A program made the translations under genes and the position numbers. A stretch of DNA of 64,000 nucleotides from Amycolatopsis orientalis DSM 43388 (GTDB taxonomy: Bacteria; Actinomycetota; Actinomycetes; Mycobacteriales; Pseudonocardiaceae), in contig NZ_ASXG01000077.1 in assembly GCF_000411975.1 (NCBI RefSeq), forward strand, positions 1 to 64,000, read 5' to 3'. Numbering within the stretch: the first letter of the stretch is position 1; the number at the start of each line of letters is the position of its first letter. This document shows positions 35,994-44,985 of the stretch, one piece after another. Below the pieces are notes generated by a model. The model did no database searches. It was not told the origin of the DNA and saw only the letters and a list, made by a program, of their open reading frames with translations.

Positions 35994-37015
35994 CAGGCGT
36001 GCCGCAGGGTGGCGTCGACCGCGCCGGCGGCCTGCCGGTCGCTCAGCCAGTTCAGCCGGGTGAAGCGGCGCTGGAACTGGTCTCGGGTGAGGCTGTTGCG
36101 GCGGTAGGCGTCGAACAGTTGCAGCGCCCCGTCTTTCACGCCCCACTTGCAGTCGAAGGCCGGGACCGCGTCGCGGAACCGGGAGAAATCGACGCGGTAG
36201 GACCGCGGGTCGGCACCGGCTTCACCGGTGATCCGCAGCTTGGCGCCAGGCACCGCCGCGACGACTTCTTCGGCGATCTCAGCGACCGTCACGTTGTTGC
36301 GCTCGGTGCCGATGTTGAATGCCTTGTTGTGCACGGCCTCGCGCGGAGCTTCGAGTGCCGCGGTGAAGGCGTGCGCGATGTCGTCGGCGTGCACCAGCGG
36401 TCGCCACGGTGTGCCGTCGGAGAGCACCAGGACCTCGCCGGACAGGTAGGCGTGGCCGACGAGGTTGTTCAGCACGATGTCGGCGCGCAGCCGCGGCGAG
36501 AACCCGAACGCGGTGGCGTTGCGCAGGTACACCGGGGTGAAGTCATCGTCGGCGAGTTCGGAAACCTCGGCTTCCACTCGAACCTTCGACTCGGCGTACG
36601 GAGTGACCGGCCGCAGCGGTGCGTCCTCGTCGACCAGGCCGCTGCCGCCGGAAGCGCCGTAGACAGAGCAGGTCGAGGCGTACAGGAACCGCGAAACCCC
36701 AGCGTCCTTCGCGAGTCTCGCGAGCTTGACCGACGCGAGGTGGTTGATGTCGTAGGTCAGTTCGGGGGCGAGCGAGCCGAGCGGATCGTTCGACAGCGCG
36801 GCGAGGTGGATCACCGCGTCGAAGCCCTGCAGGTGTTCGGCTTTCACGTCCCGCAGGTCGACGGCCAGCCCGACCGGATCGCGCGGGGCCGGGCCTAGCA
36901 CGCAAGCGGCGAACAAGCCCGAGTCGAGGCCGACGACCTCGTGTCCCGCCGCGGCGAGCACCGGAGCCATCACCGTGCCCAGATATCCCGTGTGCCCCGT
37001 GAGCAGCACGCGCAT
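35993..37015 (-). CDS. NAD-dependent epimerase/dehydratase (extended SDR)
   Basis: The 340-residue protein has the nucleotide-binding TGHTGYLG motif near residues 7-14, [12 protein letters not shown] near 65-76, STCSVYG near 114-120 and the YxxxK catalytic pair in PYAESK near 139-144. It would alter a nucleotide-linked sugar (epimerisation, dehydration or reduction). Its cytidylyltransferase neighbour suggests a CDP-sugar, but the substrate is unproven. It is 4 bp downstream of the PIG-L gene. Confidence 0.9.
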   Translation of the reverse strand: MRVLLTGHTGYLGTVMAPVLAAAGHEVVGLDSGLFAACVLGPAPRDPVGLAVDLRDVKAEHLQGFDAVIHLAALSNDPLGSLAPELTYDINHLASVKLARLAKDAGVSRFLYASTCSVYGASGGSGLVDEDAPLRPVTPYAESKVRVEAEVSELADDDFTPVYLRNATAFGFSPRLRADIVLNNLVGHAYLSGEVLVLSDGTPWRPLVHADDIAHAFTAALEAPREAVHNKAFNIGTERNNVTVAEIAEEVVAAVPGAKLRITGEAGADPRSYRVDFSRFRDAVPAFDCKWGVKDGALQLFDAYRRNSLTRDQFQRRFTRLNWLSDRQAAGAVDATLRHA

Positions 37016-37019
37016 GCCT

Positions 37020-37664
37020 TCAGCCCCTTAGATCGATGACGAGTTTGTTCGCCTCGAACGCCTCGGCATAGCGTTCTTGGCATTCGATTCCGCGAATCCG
37101 CGCGAGGCCGAGGAACGCCTCGCGGTCGTACCACGGCCGGTGTTGCTGCGAGCCGTAGTGCTGGTGCAGCAGTTCGATCTTGCGCTGCATGACCTCGTCC
37201 GACATCGGTGCGTACGCGGGCAGCCGGCCGAGGTCCCCGTCCCATTTGACGATTTCGTAGCCCAGCGTCAGATGGCCGCGGAACACCGTGGGCACGAGCT
37301 GGGCGAGCCCGCGGTGGTCCTGGTGGGCGTCGATGGTGCGAGGCGCGAACACGACGTCCGGATCGGTGCGGCGGCGCAGGTCCTCCAACGCGTTCTTGGC
37401 TTCCTCCCAATGAGAGGGGAGGCGGCCGTCCGGCAGCTTCAGGACCGTGACGTTCAGCTCCGCACCCGGGCAGAACGCGGCCAACGCGGCGCGTTCCTCG
37501 GTCTCTCGGTCAGTGCCGCCGCCGGACAACACCAGCGCGTCGACTTGCAGCCCGGGCCTCTTTCCGCAGATTTCGAGGAGTGTGCCGCCGGCGCCGATGG
37601 CGATGTCGTCGCAATGCGCGCCGAGCACGACAATGCTCTTCACCTCGGCACCGAGGCGGATCAT
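37020..37664 (-). CDS. PIG-L family deacetylase
   Basis: The 214-residue protein has the metal motif [14 protein letters not shown] near residues 15-28 and [15 protein letters not shown] near 106-120 (HxxH). These zinc enzymes remove acetyl groups from N-acetylated sugars, here probably a nucleotide-linked amino sugar of the polysaccharide. ATG 37664 overlaps the cytidylyltransferase stop; the long in-frame extension over that gene is a shadow. Confidence 0.9.
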   Translation of the reverse strand: MIRLGAEVKSIVVLGAHCDDIAIGAGGTLLEICGKRPGLQVDALVLSGGGTDRETEERAALAAFCPGAELNVTVLKLPDGRLPSHWEEAKNALEDLRRRTDPDVVFAPRTIDAHQDHRGLAQLVPTVFRGHLTLGYEIVKWDGDLGRLPAYAPMSDEVMQRKIELLHQHYGSQQHRPWYDREAFLGLARIRGIECQERYAEAFEANKLVIDLRG

Positions 37665-38449
37665 GCGTGCACCTTCTCGCGTTCCCACAACGCCCACGGC
37701 CGGTCGCCGTGCGCGTAGGCGGCGTCGAGTGCGTAGCGTTCTTTGACCGTGTCGGTCGGCTTCCAGAACCCGCGGTAGGGATAGGCGAGCAGCCGGCCGC
37801 GCTTGGCGAGTTCGCCGCAGCCGTCGGCGACCAGGTCGCCGTTCTCCGGAATGTGGTCGAAAATCTCTTGGCGCAGCACGAAATAGCCGCCGTTCTCCCA
37901 CAGCGGGAGTTCGCTGACCGGGGTGATCGCGCCGATCCGGCCGCCCTCGTCCATCTCGACGCAGTGGAACGACGACTGCGGCGGCACGACGAGCATCGAC
38001 GCGCCGGCATCGCTGGCCGCGAAGCGCTCGACGATGTTGTCCAGCGGTGCGTCGGTGAGGACATCGGCGTAGTTGGCGAGGAACATCTCGTCGCCGTCGA
38101 GGTGGTCGCGCACCCGGCGCAGCCGTTCGCCGATCGGCGACTCGATGCCGGTCTGCACGAAGGAAATCGTCCAGTCGGCGATGTCGGTCGACAGCAGTTC
38201 CGGCTTCCCGCCGCGCAGAACGAAGTCGTTCGACGTCGTTTCCTCGTAGTGCAGGAAGAAGTCCTTGATGTGGTGTGCGCCGTAACCGAGGCACAGCACG
38301 AACTCGGTGTGCCCGAAATGCGCGTAGTAGCGCATCACGTGCCAGATCAGCGGGCGCGGCCCGACCATCGCCATCGGCTTGGGCACGTCGGACGCCTCGC
38401 TGCTGCGCATCCGCATGCCGTAACCGCCGCAGAACAGGACCACTTTCAC
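37661..38449 (-). CDS. Glucose-1-phosphate cytidylyltransferase-like nucleotidyltransferase
   Basis: The 262-residue protein has the nucleotidyltransferase start MKVVLFCGGYGMRMR, then PKPMAMVGPRPLIWHVMRYY and FLANYADVLTD with metal-binding Asp residues. The closest pattern is RfbF, which makes CDP-glucose for 3,6-dideoxy and branched sugars. No CDP-glucose 4,6-dehydratase is seen nearby, though the SDR gene two positions downstream could fill a related role. It begins with GTG 38449, 2 bp after the methyltransferase stop codon. Confidence 0.88.
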   Translation of the reverse strand: MKVVLFCGGYGMRMRSSEASDVPKPMAMVGPRPLIWHVMRYYAHFGHTEFVLCLGYGAHHIKDFFLHYEETTSNDFVLRGGKPELLSTDIADWTISFVQTGIESPIGERLRRVRDHLDGDEMFLANYADVLTDAPLDNIVERFAASDAGASMLVVPPQSSFHCVEMDEGGRIGAITPVSELPLWENGGYFVLRQEIFDHIPENGDLVADGCGELAKRGRLLAYPYRGFWKPTDTVKERYALDAAYAHGDRPWALWEREKVHA

Positions 38450-38450
38450 T

Positions 38451-39683
38451 TCACGTCACCTCGACGATTTCCAGGCGCGGAATCGGGAAGACGAGCTTGC
38501 CGCCCCACGCGCCGACGTAGGACAGTTGCTCGGTCAGTTCGTCCCGCAGGTTCCAGGGCAGGACGAGCACGTAGTCCGGCCGGTCGGCCGCGATCCGGTC
38601 CGGCTCCACGACCGGGATCCGGGTGCCCGGCGTGAACCGGCCATGCTTGTACGGATTGCGGTCCACCGTGTAGGGCAGCAGGTCCGGCCGGATGCCGCAG
38701 TGGTTGAGCAGGGTGTTGCCCTTGCCGGGAGCGCCGTACCCAACGGTCGTTTTCCCGGCTTTCCGGGCGGTGAGGAGGAATTCGAGCAATTCCAGCCGGA
38801 CGCGGGTGACCCGGTCGGCGAATTCGGTGTATCCGGACAGCTCGTGCAGCCCGGCGGCCTTTTCCCGGGCCAGCACGTCGATCATCCGCGCGCTCGGCTC
38901 CCCGGCCGCCTCATTGGGTCGCGCCCAGAGCCGGATCGAGCCGCCGTGGGTGGGCAGGAGTTCGACGTCGACGACGGTCAGCCCGCCGCTCGCCAGCGCC
39001 CGCCGCGCGGATTCGACGGTGTAGTACTGGAAATGTTCGTGATAGATCGTGTCGTACTGGTTCTTTTCGATCAGGGTCAGCAGGTGCTGCACCTCGATCG
39101 ACACCCAGCCGTCGTCCGCGACGAGCGCGCGCAGCCCGTGGGTGAACCCGCGGATGTCCGGGATGTGGGCGTAGACGTTGTTCGCCACGACCAGGTCGGC
39201 CGGGCCGTGTTCGGCGCGCACTTCCCGGCCGGTTTCCTCGGAAAGGAACGCGGTGTGCGTCGGTACTCCGGCTTCGCGCGCGGCTTGCCCGACGTTCACC
39301 GAAGGTTCCACGCCGAGACAACGGATTCCGCGTTCCACGACGTGCTTCAGGAGATATCCGTCGTTGCTGGCGACCTCGACGACGAAGGACTGATCGGTCA
39401 GTCCGAGCCACTCGACCGCGCCGTCGGTGAATCGTTTCGCGTGTTCGACCCACGAGGTGGAAAAAGACGAGAAATACGCGTAATCGGTGAAAGTGTCGGC
39501 CGGATCGAGCAACGGCGGGAGCTGCGCAAGCCAGCATTCCGTGCACACTTCGAGATGCAGCGGGAACGTCGGTTCGGGTTCGGCCAGCTGCGCGGCGGTC
39601 AGGAACCGCTCGCACGGCGGGGTCGCGCCGAGGTCGACCACGCTGGCGGTTCTTTCCGAACCACAGAGTCGACATGTGGTCAT
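38451..39683 (-). CDS. Class I SAM-dependent C-methyltransferase of NDP-sugars
   Basis: The 410-residue protein has an N-terminal zinc-binding region (CRLCGS and CTECW) as in the TylC3/NovU family, a SAM-binding core (VVEVASNDGYLLKHV near residues 101-115 and LVVANNVYAHIPD), an EHFQYYT catalytic stretch near 216-222, and a C-terminal domain with YGAPGKGNTLLN. These enzymes methylate C3 or C5 of a 4-keto sugar nucleotide and produce branched-chain sugars. It is the first gene of the minus-strand operon; its promoter should be in 39684-39826. Confidence 0.9.
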   Translation of the reverse strand: MTTCRLCGSERTASVVDLGATPPCERFLTAAQLAEPEPTFPLHLEVCTECWLAQLPPLLDPADTFTDYAYFSSFSTSWVEHAKRFTDGAVEWLGLTDQSFVVEVASNDGYLLKHVVERGIRCLGVEPSVNVGQAAREAGVPTHTAFLSEETGREVRAEHGPADLVVANNVYAHIPDIRGFTHGLRALVADDGWVSIEVQHLLTLIEKNQYDTIYHEHFQYYTVESARRALASGGLTVVDVELLPTHGGSIRLWARPNEAAGEPSARMIDVLAREKAAGLHELSGYTEFADRVTRVRLELLEFLLTARKAGKTTVGYGAPGKGNTLLNHCGIRPDLLPYTVDRNPYKHGRFTPGTRIPVVEPDRIAADRPDYVLVLPWNLRDELTEQLSYVGAWGGKLVFPIPRLEIVEVT

Positions 39684-39826
39684 GTACCAGGCTCCTCCGG
39701 TCGCGAACGCGATCTGCGTAGGGCAGGTCGATCCGCGCCCGGCCGTCGTTACAGCGCGCCGGGAAGCTCACCGGAGTCGATTCGGAACCGAGACCATGAC
39801 CGCGGCGGAATGCCGCGCGGTGCTGC

Positions 39827-39878
39827 GACGAACGGGTGGCGGGCCGGCACCGCATGGCGCAGCCGCCACCCGTTCGTC
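39827..39878 (-). terminator. 16-bp-stem hairpin after LLM oxidoreductase
   Basis: GACGAACGGGTGGCGG at 39827-39842 is perfectly complementary to 39863-39878, with a 20-nt loop. It lies just past the stop of the minus-strand gene at 39885 and separates it from the polysaccharide operon promoter. Confidence 0.85.
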
Positions 39879-39884
39879 AGCGGA

Positions 39885-40757
39885 TCACAGCTTTTCCGCC
39901 GCCGGGATCACCTCGGTGGCGAAGCGTTCGAGCACCGCCGGGTCCGGCACGCCTTCCGCCCAGCCGGTCGCGACGCTGAAACCGAGCTCCGACAGCCGGC
40001 CCAGTTCATCCAGCAATTGCCCGGTTTTCTCGCCCTTTTCACCGGTGTCGAGTCGCAGCGACGCGGTTTTCGTGATCTCCGAGTAGTCGCGGCCGACGTC
40101 CTCGCAGTGCTGCTTCAGGACTTCCAGTTTGCGTGGAAGGTCCGCGTTGGGCAGCAGATTGCAGATGTCGCCGTATTGCGCGACGAACCGCAGGGTCTTC
40201 TTTTCGCCGCTGCCGCCGATCAGGATCGGCGGGTGCGGACGCTGGATCGGCTGCGGGCTGTTGAGCAGCCGCTCGGCGCTGACGTGCGTGCCGGTGAAGG
40301 GTTCGTCGCCCTCTGCCCACATCTGGCGGACGTACCGGAGCGCGTCCTCGAGTTGCTCGAACCGCTCCTTCATCGGCGGGAACCGGAACCCGAGCGCGCG
40401 GGATTCCTCCTCGTTCCAGCCCGCGCCGATGCCGAGGATCGCCCGTCCTCCGGACAGCACGTCGAGCGTCGTCGCGGTCTTCGCGAGCAGCCCCGGGTGC
40501 CGGTAAATGACGCCGGACACGAGCGTGAGCAGTTTGACGCGTTCGGTGTGCGCGGCCAGGAAGCCGAGGGTGGTCCAGCCTTCCAGCATCTCGTGCTCCG
40601 GCGGGCCGTAGGCGGAGATCTGGAAGAAATGGTCCATCACCGACAGGTATTCGAACCCGGCCTGGTCCGCGCTCCGGGCTACCCGCGCCAGGTCCGCGCC
40701 GAGCGCCGCCGGGCCGTTCGGCCAGGTCTGCTGAGCCAGGTGCAACCCGAGTTTCAT
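39885..40757 (-). CDS. LLM class F420-dependent oxidoreductase (1)
   Basis: The 290-residue protein is a luciferase-like TIM barrel with FEYLSVMDHFFQI, LLTLVSGVIYRHPGLLAKTATTLDVLSGGRAILGIGAGWNEEE and RPHPPILIGGSGEKKTLR, the standard pattern of F420-dependent reductases in actinobacteria. Substrate unknown. It is clearly paralogous to the next gene upstream, with which it overlaps by 4 bp, so the pair arose by tandem duplication. Confidence 0.9.
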   Translation of the reverse strand: MKLGLHLAQQTWPNGPAALGADLARVARSADQAGFEYLSVMDHFFQISAYGPPEHEMLEGWTTLGFLAAHTERVKLLTLVSGVIYRHPGLLAKTATTLDVLSGGRAILGIGAGWNEEESRALGFRFPPMKERFEQLEDALRYVRQMWAEGDEPFTGTHVSAERLLNSPQPIQRPHPPILIGGSGEKKTLRFVAQYGDICNLLPNADLPRKLEVLKQHCEDVGRDYSEITKTASLRLDTGEKGEKTGQLLDELGRLSELGFSVATGWAEGVPDPAVLERFATEVIPAAEKL

Positions 40758-41632
40758 GCCAACTCCTTAACCGCCGGAATGATGTCTTTCGCGAAAATTT
40801 CGATCCTGGTGCGGTCCGCGCCCCCGGGCAGCGGACCGATGATCGCCTGGACGCCGAGCCGATGCAGCCTCCGCGCCTCGGCGATGAATTCGCCGGTTTT
40901 CTCCCCGGACGGGCCGATGTCCAGATAGTGGTAAACGGTCTTGGCGATCTCGGCGTAGTCGCGGCCCTCGGTTGCGCAATGCCGCTTGAGCACGTCGAGC
41001 TTGCGTTCGAGATCCGGGCCGTTGCCGAGGTTGCAGCAATCGCCGTACTTCGCGACGAGCCGGAGGGTTTTCTTCTCTCCGCCCCCGCCTACCATGATCG
41101 GCGGCCGGTGCGTCGGCTGCGGGCTGTTGAGCAGCCGTTCGGCGGTGAAATGCTTGCTGGAGAACGGCTTGTCGTCCTCGTCCCACATCTGCCGGACGTA
41201 CCGCAGGTTCTCCTCGAGCAGCTCGAACCGTTCCGAGACGGACGGAAACGGGAACCCGAGCCCGCGGGCTTCTTCCTCGTTCCACCCGGCCCCGATGCCG
41301 AGCACGGCTCTCCCGCCGGACAGGACGTCGAGGGTGGTGACTGCCTTCGCGAGCAGGCCGGGGTGCCGGTAAATCGCGCCAGTGACGTAGGTGAGCAGTT
41401 TCGTGCGCCGGGTGTGCGCGGCGAAGTAGCCGAGCGTCGTATACGCCTCGAGCATCGCGCGGTCGCTCGGGCCGACGCTGGGAATCTGGAAGAAATGGTC
41501 CATTACCGCGAGGTAGGCGAACCCGGCGTCGTCCGCCGCGCGTGCCACCTCGGCCAGTCGCGCCCCGAGTGCGGCGGTTCCTCCTGGCACCGTGAAGTCG
41601 GGGACTTGGAGACCAACGTCCATATCCGACAC
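40754..41632 (-). CDS. LLM class F420-dependent oxidoreductase (2)
   Basis: The 292-residue paralogue of the downstream gene shares nearly all core motifs (YLAVMDHFFQIPSVGPS, LLTYVTGAIYRHPGLLAKAVTTLDVLSGGRAVLGIGAGWNEEE). It starts at GTG 41632 or ATG 41623. It should use reduced F420 as hydride donor. It leads a two-gene operon whose terminator is at 39827-39878. The deduction of cofactor comes from the family, not from a residue I can prove. Confidence 0.9.
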   Translation of the reverse strand: MSDMDVGLQVPDFTVPGGTAALGARLAEVARAADDAGFAYLAVMDHFFQIPSVGPSDRAMLEAYTTLGYFAAHTRRTKLLTYVTGAIYRHPGLLAKAVTTLDVLSGGRAVLGIGAGWNEEEARGLGFPFPSVSERFELLEENLRYVRQMWDEDDKPFSSKHFTAERLLNSPQPTHRPPIMVGGGGEKKTLRLVAKYGDCCNLGNGPDLERKLDVLKRHCATEGRDYAEIAKTVYHYLDIGPSGEKTGEFIAEARRLHRLGVQAIIGPLPGGADRTRIEIFAKDIIPAVKELA

Positions 41633-41662
41633 CGTATACCTGGAGTAACTTCATGCGAGCGG

Positions 41663-42625
41663 TCAGAAATCGCGCACGATGTTGACCGTGCCGTGCAGCG
41701 GATCGGTCACGTACACCGTGCGGGTGCGCTGATCGACCGCGACGTCGCCCGGGTTCACCCCCAGGCTCAGCTCGCCGGTCAGGGTGGCGGTCCGTCCGTC
41801 CACACGAGACAGTCCATTTTGTCCGCCATTGGTGTACACGACATCGCTGCCCTGATGCACCGCGAGCGACGATGCCTCGCTCCGCAGCAGCACCGTCTTG
41901 ACCTGCGCCCGAGCCGCTCCGTCCACAATGGACAAATGGTGGATCGCCGAATTCGCCACGAACACCGCGCCGCTCGGCTCGTGGACGCCGATCCCGGTGG
42001 GCGAAGCCCCCACCGGAACACTCGCGGTGAACGCCCCCGCGTCGAGGTCGCAGATCTCGACCGAGTTCGTGGTCGGGCTGGTGCAGTAGGCGCGCCGCCG
42101 CCCGCGGTCGAGCGCGATGCCGGCGAGGCTCGGCTTCGGCGCGGGCAGCAGGTCCTGCTGGGTGAGGCTGATGCTGTCGAGCACCGCGAACGTGCCGGTC
42201 TTGCCGCTGACCGCGTACACGAGGTTGGCCTGCGGGTCGATCGCGAGCGCCGACGCGCCCGCCCCCGCGCTGACGACGCTCAGCAACCGGTGGGTCTGGC
42301 TGTCGAAGGCGAGCACCGTGCCGCTGGGCGGATTGGCGACGTAAATCCGTTCGGTGTCCACCGCCACATCGCTCGGTTCCCCGCCCACCGCGAGCGCGGA
42401 CACCGCCCGCCCAGCGTCCGGATCGACGACGAGAACCAGGCCGGACGCCTGGTCGGCGGCGTAGACGAGCCCAGTGACCGGACTCACGGCCAGCGCCGAA
42501 AGAGTCCCGCCGACCTGCACGCTGGTCACCCGCTCGGCCGCGGCGGCGCGACCGCCGAGCAGGGCCGCCGCACCCGCGCTGACCAGGCCGAACAGCCCTC
42601 GCCGGGAGAACTGGGAACCGCGCAT
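41663..42625 (-). CDS. YVTN/YncE-type beta-propeller protein with Tat-like signal
   Basis: The 320-residue protein has a twin-arginine-like leader (SRRGLFG, then a hydrophobic AGAAALLGG stretch, cut near residue 30). It is followed by about seven propeller repeats of about 40 residues, each with variants of VxxDPxxGxVYVAN (VTGLVYAAD, VDTERIYVANPPSG, IDPQANLVYAVS, VDQRTRTVYVTDP). It is probably exported as a folded protein; function unknown. It stands alone on the minus strand. Confidence 0.85.
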   Translation of the reverse strand: MRGSQFSRRGLFGLVSAGAAALLGGRAAAAERVTSVQVGGTLSALAVSPVTGLVYAADQASGLVLVVDPDAGRAVSALAVGGEPSDVAVDTERIYVANPPSGTVLAFDSQTHRLLSVVSAGAGASALAIDPQANLVYAVSGKTGTFAVLDSISLTQQDLLPAPKPSLAGIALDRGRRRAYCTSPTTNSVEICDLDAGAFTASVPVGASPTGIGVHEPSGAVFVANSAIHHLSIVDGAARAQVKTVLLRSEASSLAVHQGSDVVYTNGGQNGLSRVDGRTATLTGELSLGVNPGDVAVDQRTRTVYVTDPLHGTVNIVRDF

Positions 42626-42772
42626 CGCTCACCTGCCCCGGTCGCTTGGGTTGCTCGCCGACCCTAACTCGGACAAGGATCGGGGGAAGGAACTTCAGAT
42701 CCCCCGATCGCGTTGTTTCCAGTGAGTAACCCACCTTGCGGCACCAGCCAGAGCGGACGGAGGCGAGCGCGC

Positions 42773-43621
42773 GTGCACAAGCACCACAACGGGCTGAAGA
42801 CGGCGTTGCTGCTCGGTCTGCTCTCGGCGATCATCATCGGGATCAGCGGGTTGTTCGGCCGCGGGGCGCTGCTGATCGGCCTGGTCATCGCGCTCGGCAT
42901 GAACGCCTACGCCTACTTCAACTCCGAGAAAATGGCCCTGCGCGCGATGCACGCGCGGCCGGTCTCGGAGGTCGAGCAGCCCGCGATGTACCGGATCGTG
43001 CGCGAGCTGGCGACGTCCGCGCGGCAGCCGATGCCGTCGCTGTACGTGAGCCCGACCGCCGCGCCCAACGCCTTCGCGACCGGGCGCAATCCGCAGCACG
43101 CGGCGGTGTGCTGCACCACCGGAATCCTGGAACTGCTCGACGAACGTGAGCTGCGCGCGGTGCTCGGGCACGAGCTGTCCCACGTGTACAACCGGGACAT
43201 CCTGATCTCGTGCGTTGCCGGGGCGCTGGCGAGCGTGGTCAGCGTGCTGGCGAACATCGCGTTCTTCTTCGGCGGGAACGACCGCGAGGGCAACCCGTTC
43301 ATGTCGCTGCTGCTGGTCTTGCTCGGCCCGATCGCGGCTGGCGTGGTGAAGATGGCGGTGAGCCGGTCGCGCGAGTACCAGGCGGACGCCTCCGGGGCCG
43401 AGCTGACCGGGGATCCGCTGGCGCTGGCGTCGGCGTTGCGGAAGCTGGAGATGGGGACCCGGGCCGCTCCGCTCGCGCCCGAGCCCGCGGTGGTGTCGCA
43501 GTCGCACCTGATGATCGCGAACCCGTTCCGGCCGGGTGCGGGGTTGAGCCGGATGTTCTCGACGCACCCGCCGATCGAGGATCGGATCCGGCGGCTCGAG
43601 GAGATGGCGCGGGGTCGCTGA
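42773..43621 (+). CDS. htpX: HtpX-like membrane zinc metalloprotease (M48)
   Basis: The 282-residue protein has two N-terminal membrane helices (residues 10-48), the HELSH zinc motif near 143-147, two further hydrophobic segments near 155-205, and the downstream zinc-ligand Glu in [15 protein letters not shown]. HtpX degrades misfolded membrane proteins. The GTG at 42773 is chosen because GGAGGCGAG lies just upstream and homologues begin near this point. Confidence 0.92.
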   Translation: MHKHHNGLKTALLLGLLSAIIIGISGLFGRGALLIGLVIALGMNAYAYFNSEKMALRAMHARPVSEVEQPAMYRIVRELATSARQPMPSLYVSPTAAPNAFATGRNPQHAAVCCTTGILELLDERELRAVLGHELSHVYNRDILISCVAGALASVVSVLANIAFFFGGNDREGNPFMSLLLVLLGPIAAGVVKMAVSRSREYQADASGAELTGDPLALASALRKLEMGTRAAPLAPEPAVVSQSHLMIANPFRPGAGLSRMFSTHPPIEDRIRRLEEMARGR

Positions 43622-43627
43622 CCGGCG

Positions 43628-44422
43628 TTACTCCCACACCGCGGTGTCCGGGTTCACGCCGTGCGCGACGGCGTTGGCGAAGATCACGTCTCGCAGCCAG
43701 GCGGCCAGGCCGGGGGCCAGCGCGTCGTAGTACTCGGTGTACCCGGTCTCTTCCACGAATTTCCGGGCGAGGCACACCTGCATCGAGTGCGTGCAGTCGA
43801 AGTACCGCGACAACGTCGCGCGATGGCGCTCGGCGAGGGTGTTCGCCTCGGCGGAACCCGGTTCGACGCCTGCCTTTCGCGCGGCGGCCAGGTCGGCGTG
43901 GAGGGTCTCTTGTTCGGCTGCCGCCTCTTGCCAGTCTTGCGGGGTCAGGTCGGTGGTCCGCTCGCGGTACTCCGCCCACTGTTTCGTGTCGCCCCAGCGC
44001 TCCGCGGCCTCGTCGACCCACTCCGGATTCCAGTCGGACCCGAAGATCGCGACCTGTTCCTCAGCGGTCAGCTGCATTCCGCCGCGGGTGGCCGCCGCCA
44101 TCCGGTCCACTGCGGACACCATGTGTTCCAGCCGCGCGATCCGGTCGCGCAGTTCGCGCCGCTGCCGGGTCAGGTGGGTGTGCGCGTCCACCGAGGGGTC
44201 GTCCAGCAGGCGGCCGATCTCCGACAGGGGGAAGCCGAGCTCGCGGTAAACCAGCACCCGGTGCAGCCGCGAGATGTCTTCCGCGGAGTACACCCGGTAG
44301 CCGGACCTGGTGCGCCCGCTCGGGCGCACCAGGCCGACCGCGTCCCAGTGGTGCAGGGTTTTGACGCTCACGCCGACCAGCGTCGCCGTGCGTCCGACTG
44401 TGAGGCCGTCTTGCTCGGGCAC
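43628..44422 (-). CDS. MerR-family regulator with TipAS-like domain
   Basis: The 264-residue protein has an N-terminal MerR DNA-binding domain (LTVGRTATLVGVSVKTLHHWDAVGLV, then GYRVYSAEDISRLHRVLVYRELGF), a coiled-coil dimer helix, and a C-terminal TipAS-type antibiotic-binding globin-like domain (YFDCTHSMQVCLARKFVEET). TipAL relatives activate multidrug-response genes on binding thiopeptide-like drugs. GTG 44422 is 17 bp after the VOC stop, so the pair forms an operon under the MerR-type promoter at 44936-44966. Confidence 0.9.
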   Translation of the reverse strand: MPEQDGLTVGRTATLVGVSVKTLHHWDAVGLVRPSGRTRSGYRVYSAEDISRLHRVLVYRELGFPLSEIGRLLDDPSVDAHTHLTRQRRELRDRIARLEHMVSAVDRMAAATRGGMQLTAEEQVAIFGSDWNPEWVDEAAERWGDTKQWAEYRERTTDLTPQDWQEAAAEQETLHADLAAARKAGVEPGSAEANTLAERHRATLSRYFDCTHSMQVCLARKFVEETGYTEYYDALAPGLAAWLRDVIFANAVAHGVNPDTAVWE

Positions 44423-44439
44423 GACCTCAGTGTCGCAGG

Positions 44440-44928
44440 TCACGGCCGGGGGACGGCGATCCCCACGGCGCGCATCCGCTCCGCGACGGGCCCGTCCGGA
44501 TCGATCGGCACCGCCGCGGTCAGCACGACGTTCGTCCCTTCCGGCGTGACGACCGTCAGCTCCCGGGAGTTCCACGGCATCAGCTCCGGTCCGCTGGTGC
44601 AGCCCGGCGTGATCTCCTCACAGCGTTGGGCGATCTCGTCGAGTTCGCTGAGCACGCAGGCGAAACTGATCCGGACCTCGCTGGGTCCGGCCGGAGTGCC
44701 CGGCCGGAGCAGCACGTCCTGAAACGCCCACCGGCGCAGGTGCACGACCTGGCCGGGGAGGGTGAAGAGGTTGTCGAAGCCGAGCCCGCGAAGCCAGAAG
44801 TCCGTGGAGGCGTCGAGGTCGGCGGTGGGCACGATGGGGAACATCGGCATCCCGTAGAAGCCGAGGTAGTTGCCCGGGGAAACCGCGTCGTAGGCGGGAG
44901 TCGGAACCGGGCCGCGAAATTCGTTCAT
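44440..44928 (-). CDS. VOC-superfamily protein (glyoxalase/bleomycin-resistance fold)
   Basis: The 162-residue protein has two vicinal-oxygen-chelate modules (FPIVPTADLDASTDFWLRGLGF; RISFACVLSELDEIAQRCEE). Such proteins bind and sequester drugs or catalyse small transformations; several drug-resistance members exist. It is cotranscribed with a TipA-like regulator, which supports a detoxification role, but no substrate can be assigned. Confidence 0.85.
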   Translation of the reverse strand: MNEFRGPVPTPAYDAVSPGNYLGFYGMPMFPIVPTADLDASTDFWLRGLGFDNLFTLPGQVVHLRRWAFQDVLLRPGTPAGPSEVRISFACVLSELDEIAQRCEEITPGCTSGPELMPWNSRELTVVTPEGTNVVLTAAVPIDPDGPVAERMRAVGIAVPRP

Positions 44929-44935
44929 GCCGACG

Positions 44936-44966
44936 AGCGTGCAGCCTCCTGTCGCAGGAGGGTCAA
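44936..44966 (-). promoter_or_regulatory. MerR-type promoter with palindromic spacer, predicted leaderless
   Basis: On the minus strand TTGACC (44966-44961) is followed by a 19-nt spacer containing CCTCCTG-CGA-CAGGAGG and then CACGCT as a -10 candidate (44941-44936). A long spacer with a dyad is the hallmark of MerR-activated promoters. The predicted transcription start is at or next to the ATG at 44928, so the mRNA would be leaderless. Confidence 0.7.
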
Positions 44967-44985
44967 GCCCTAACCGGAAGCACGG

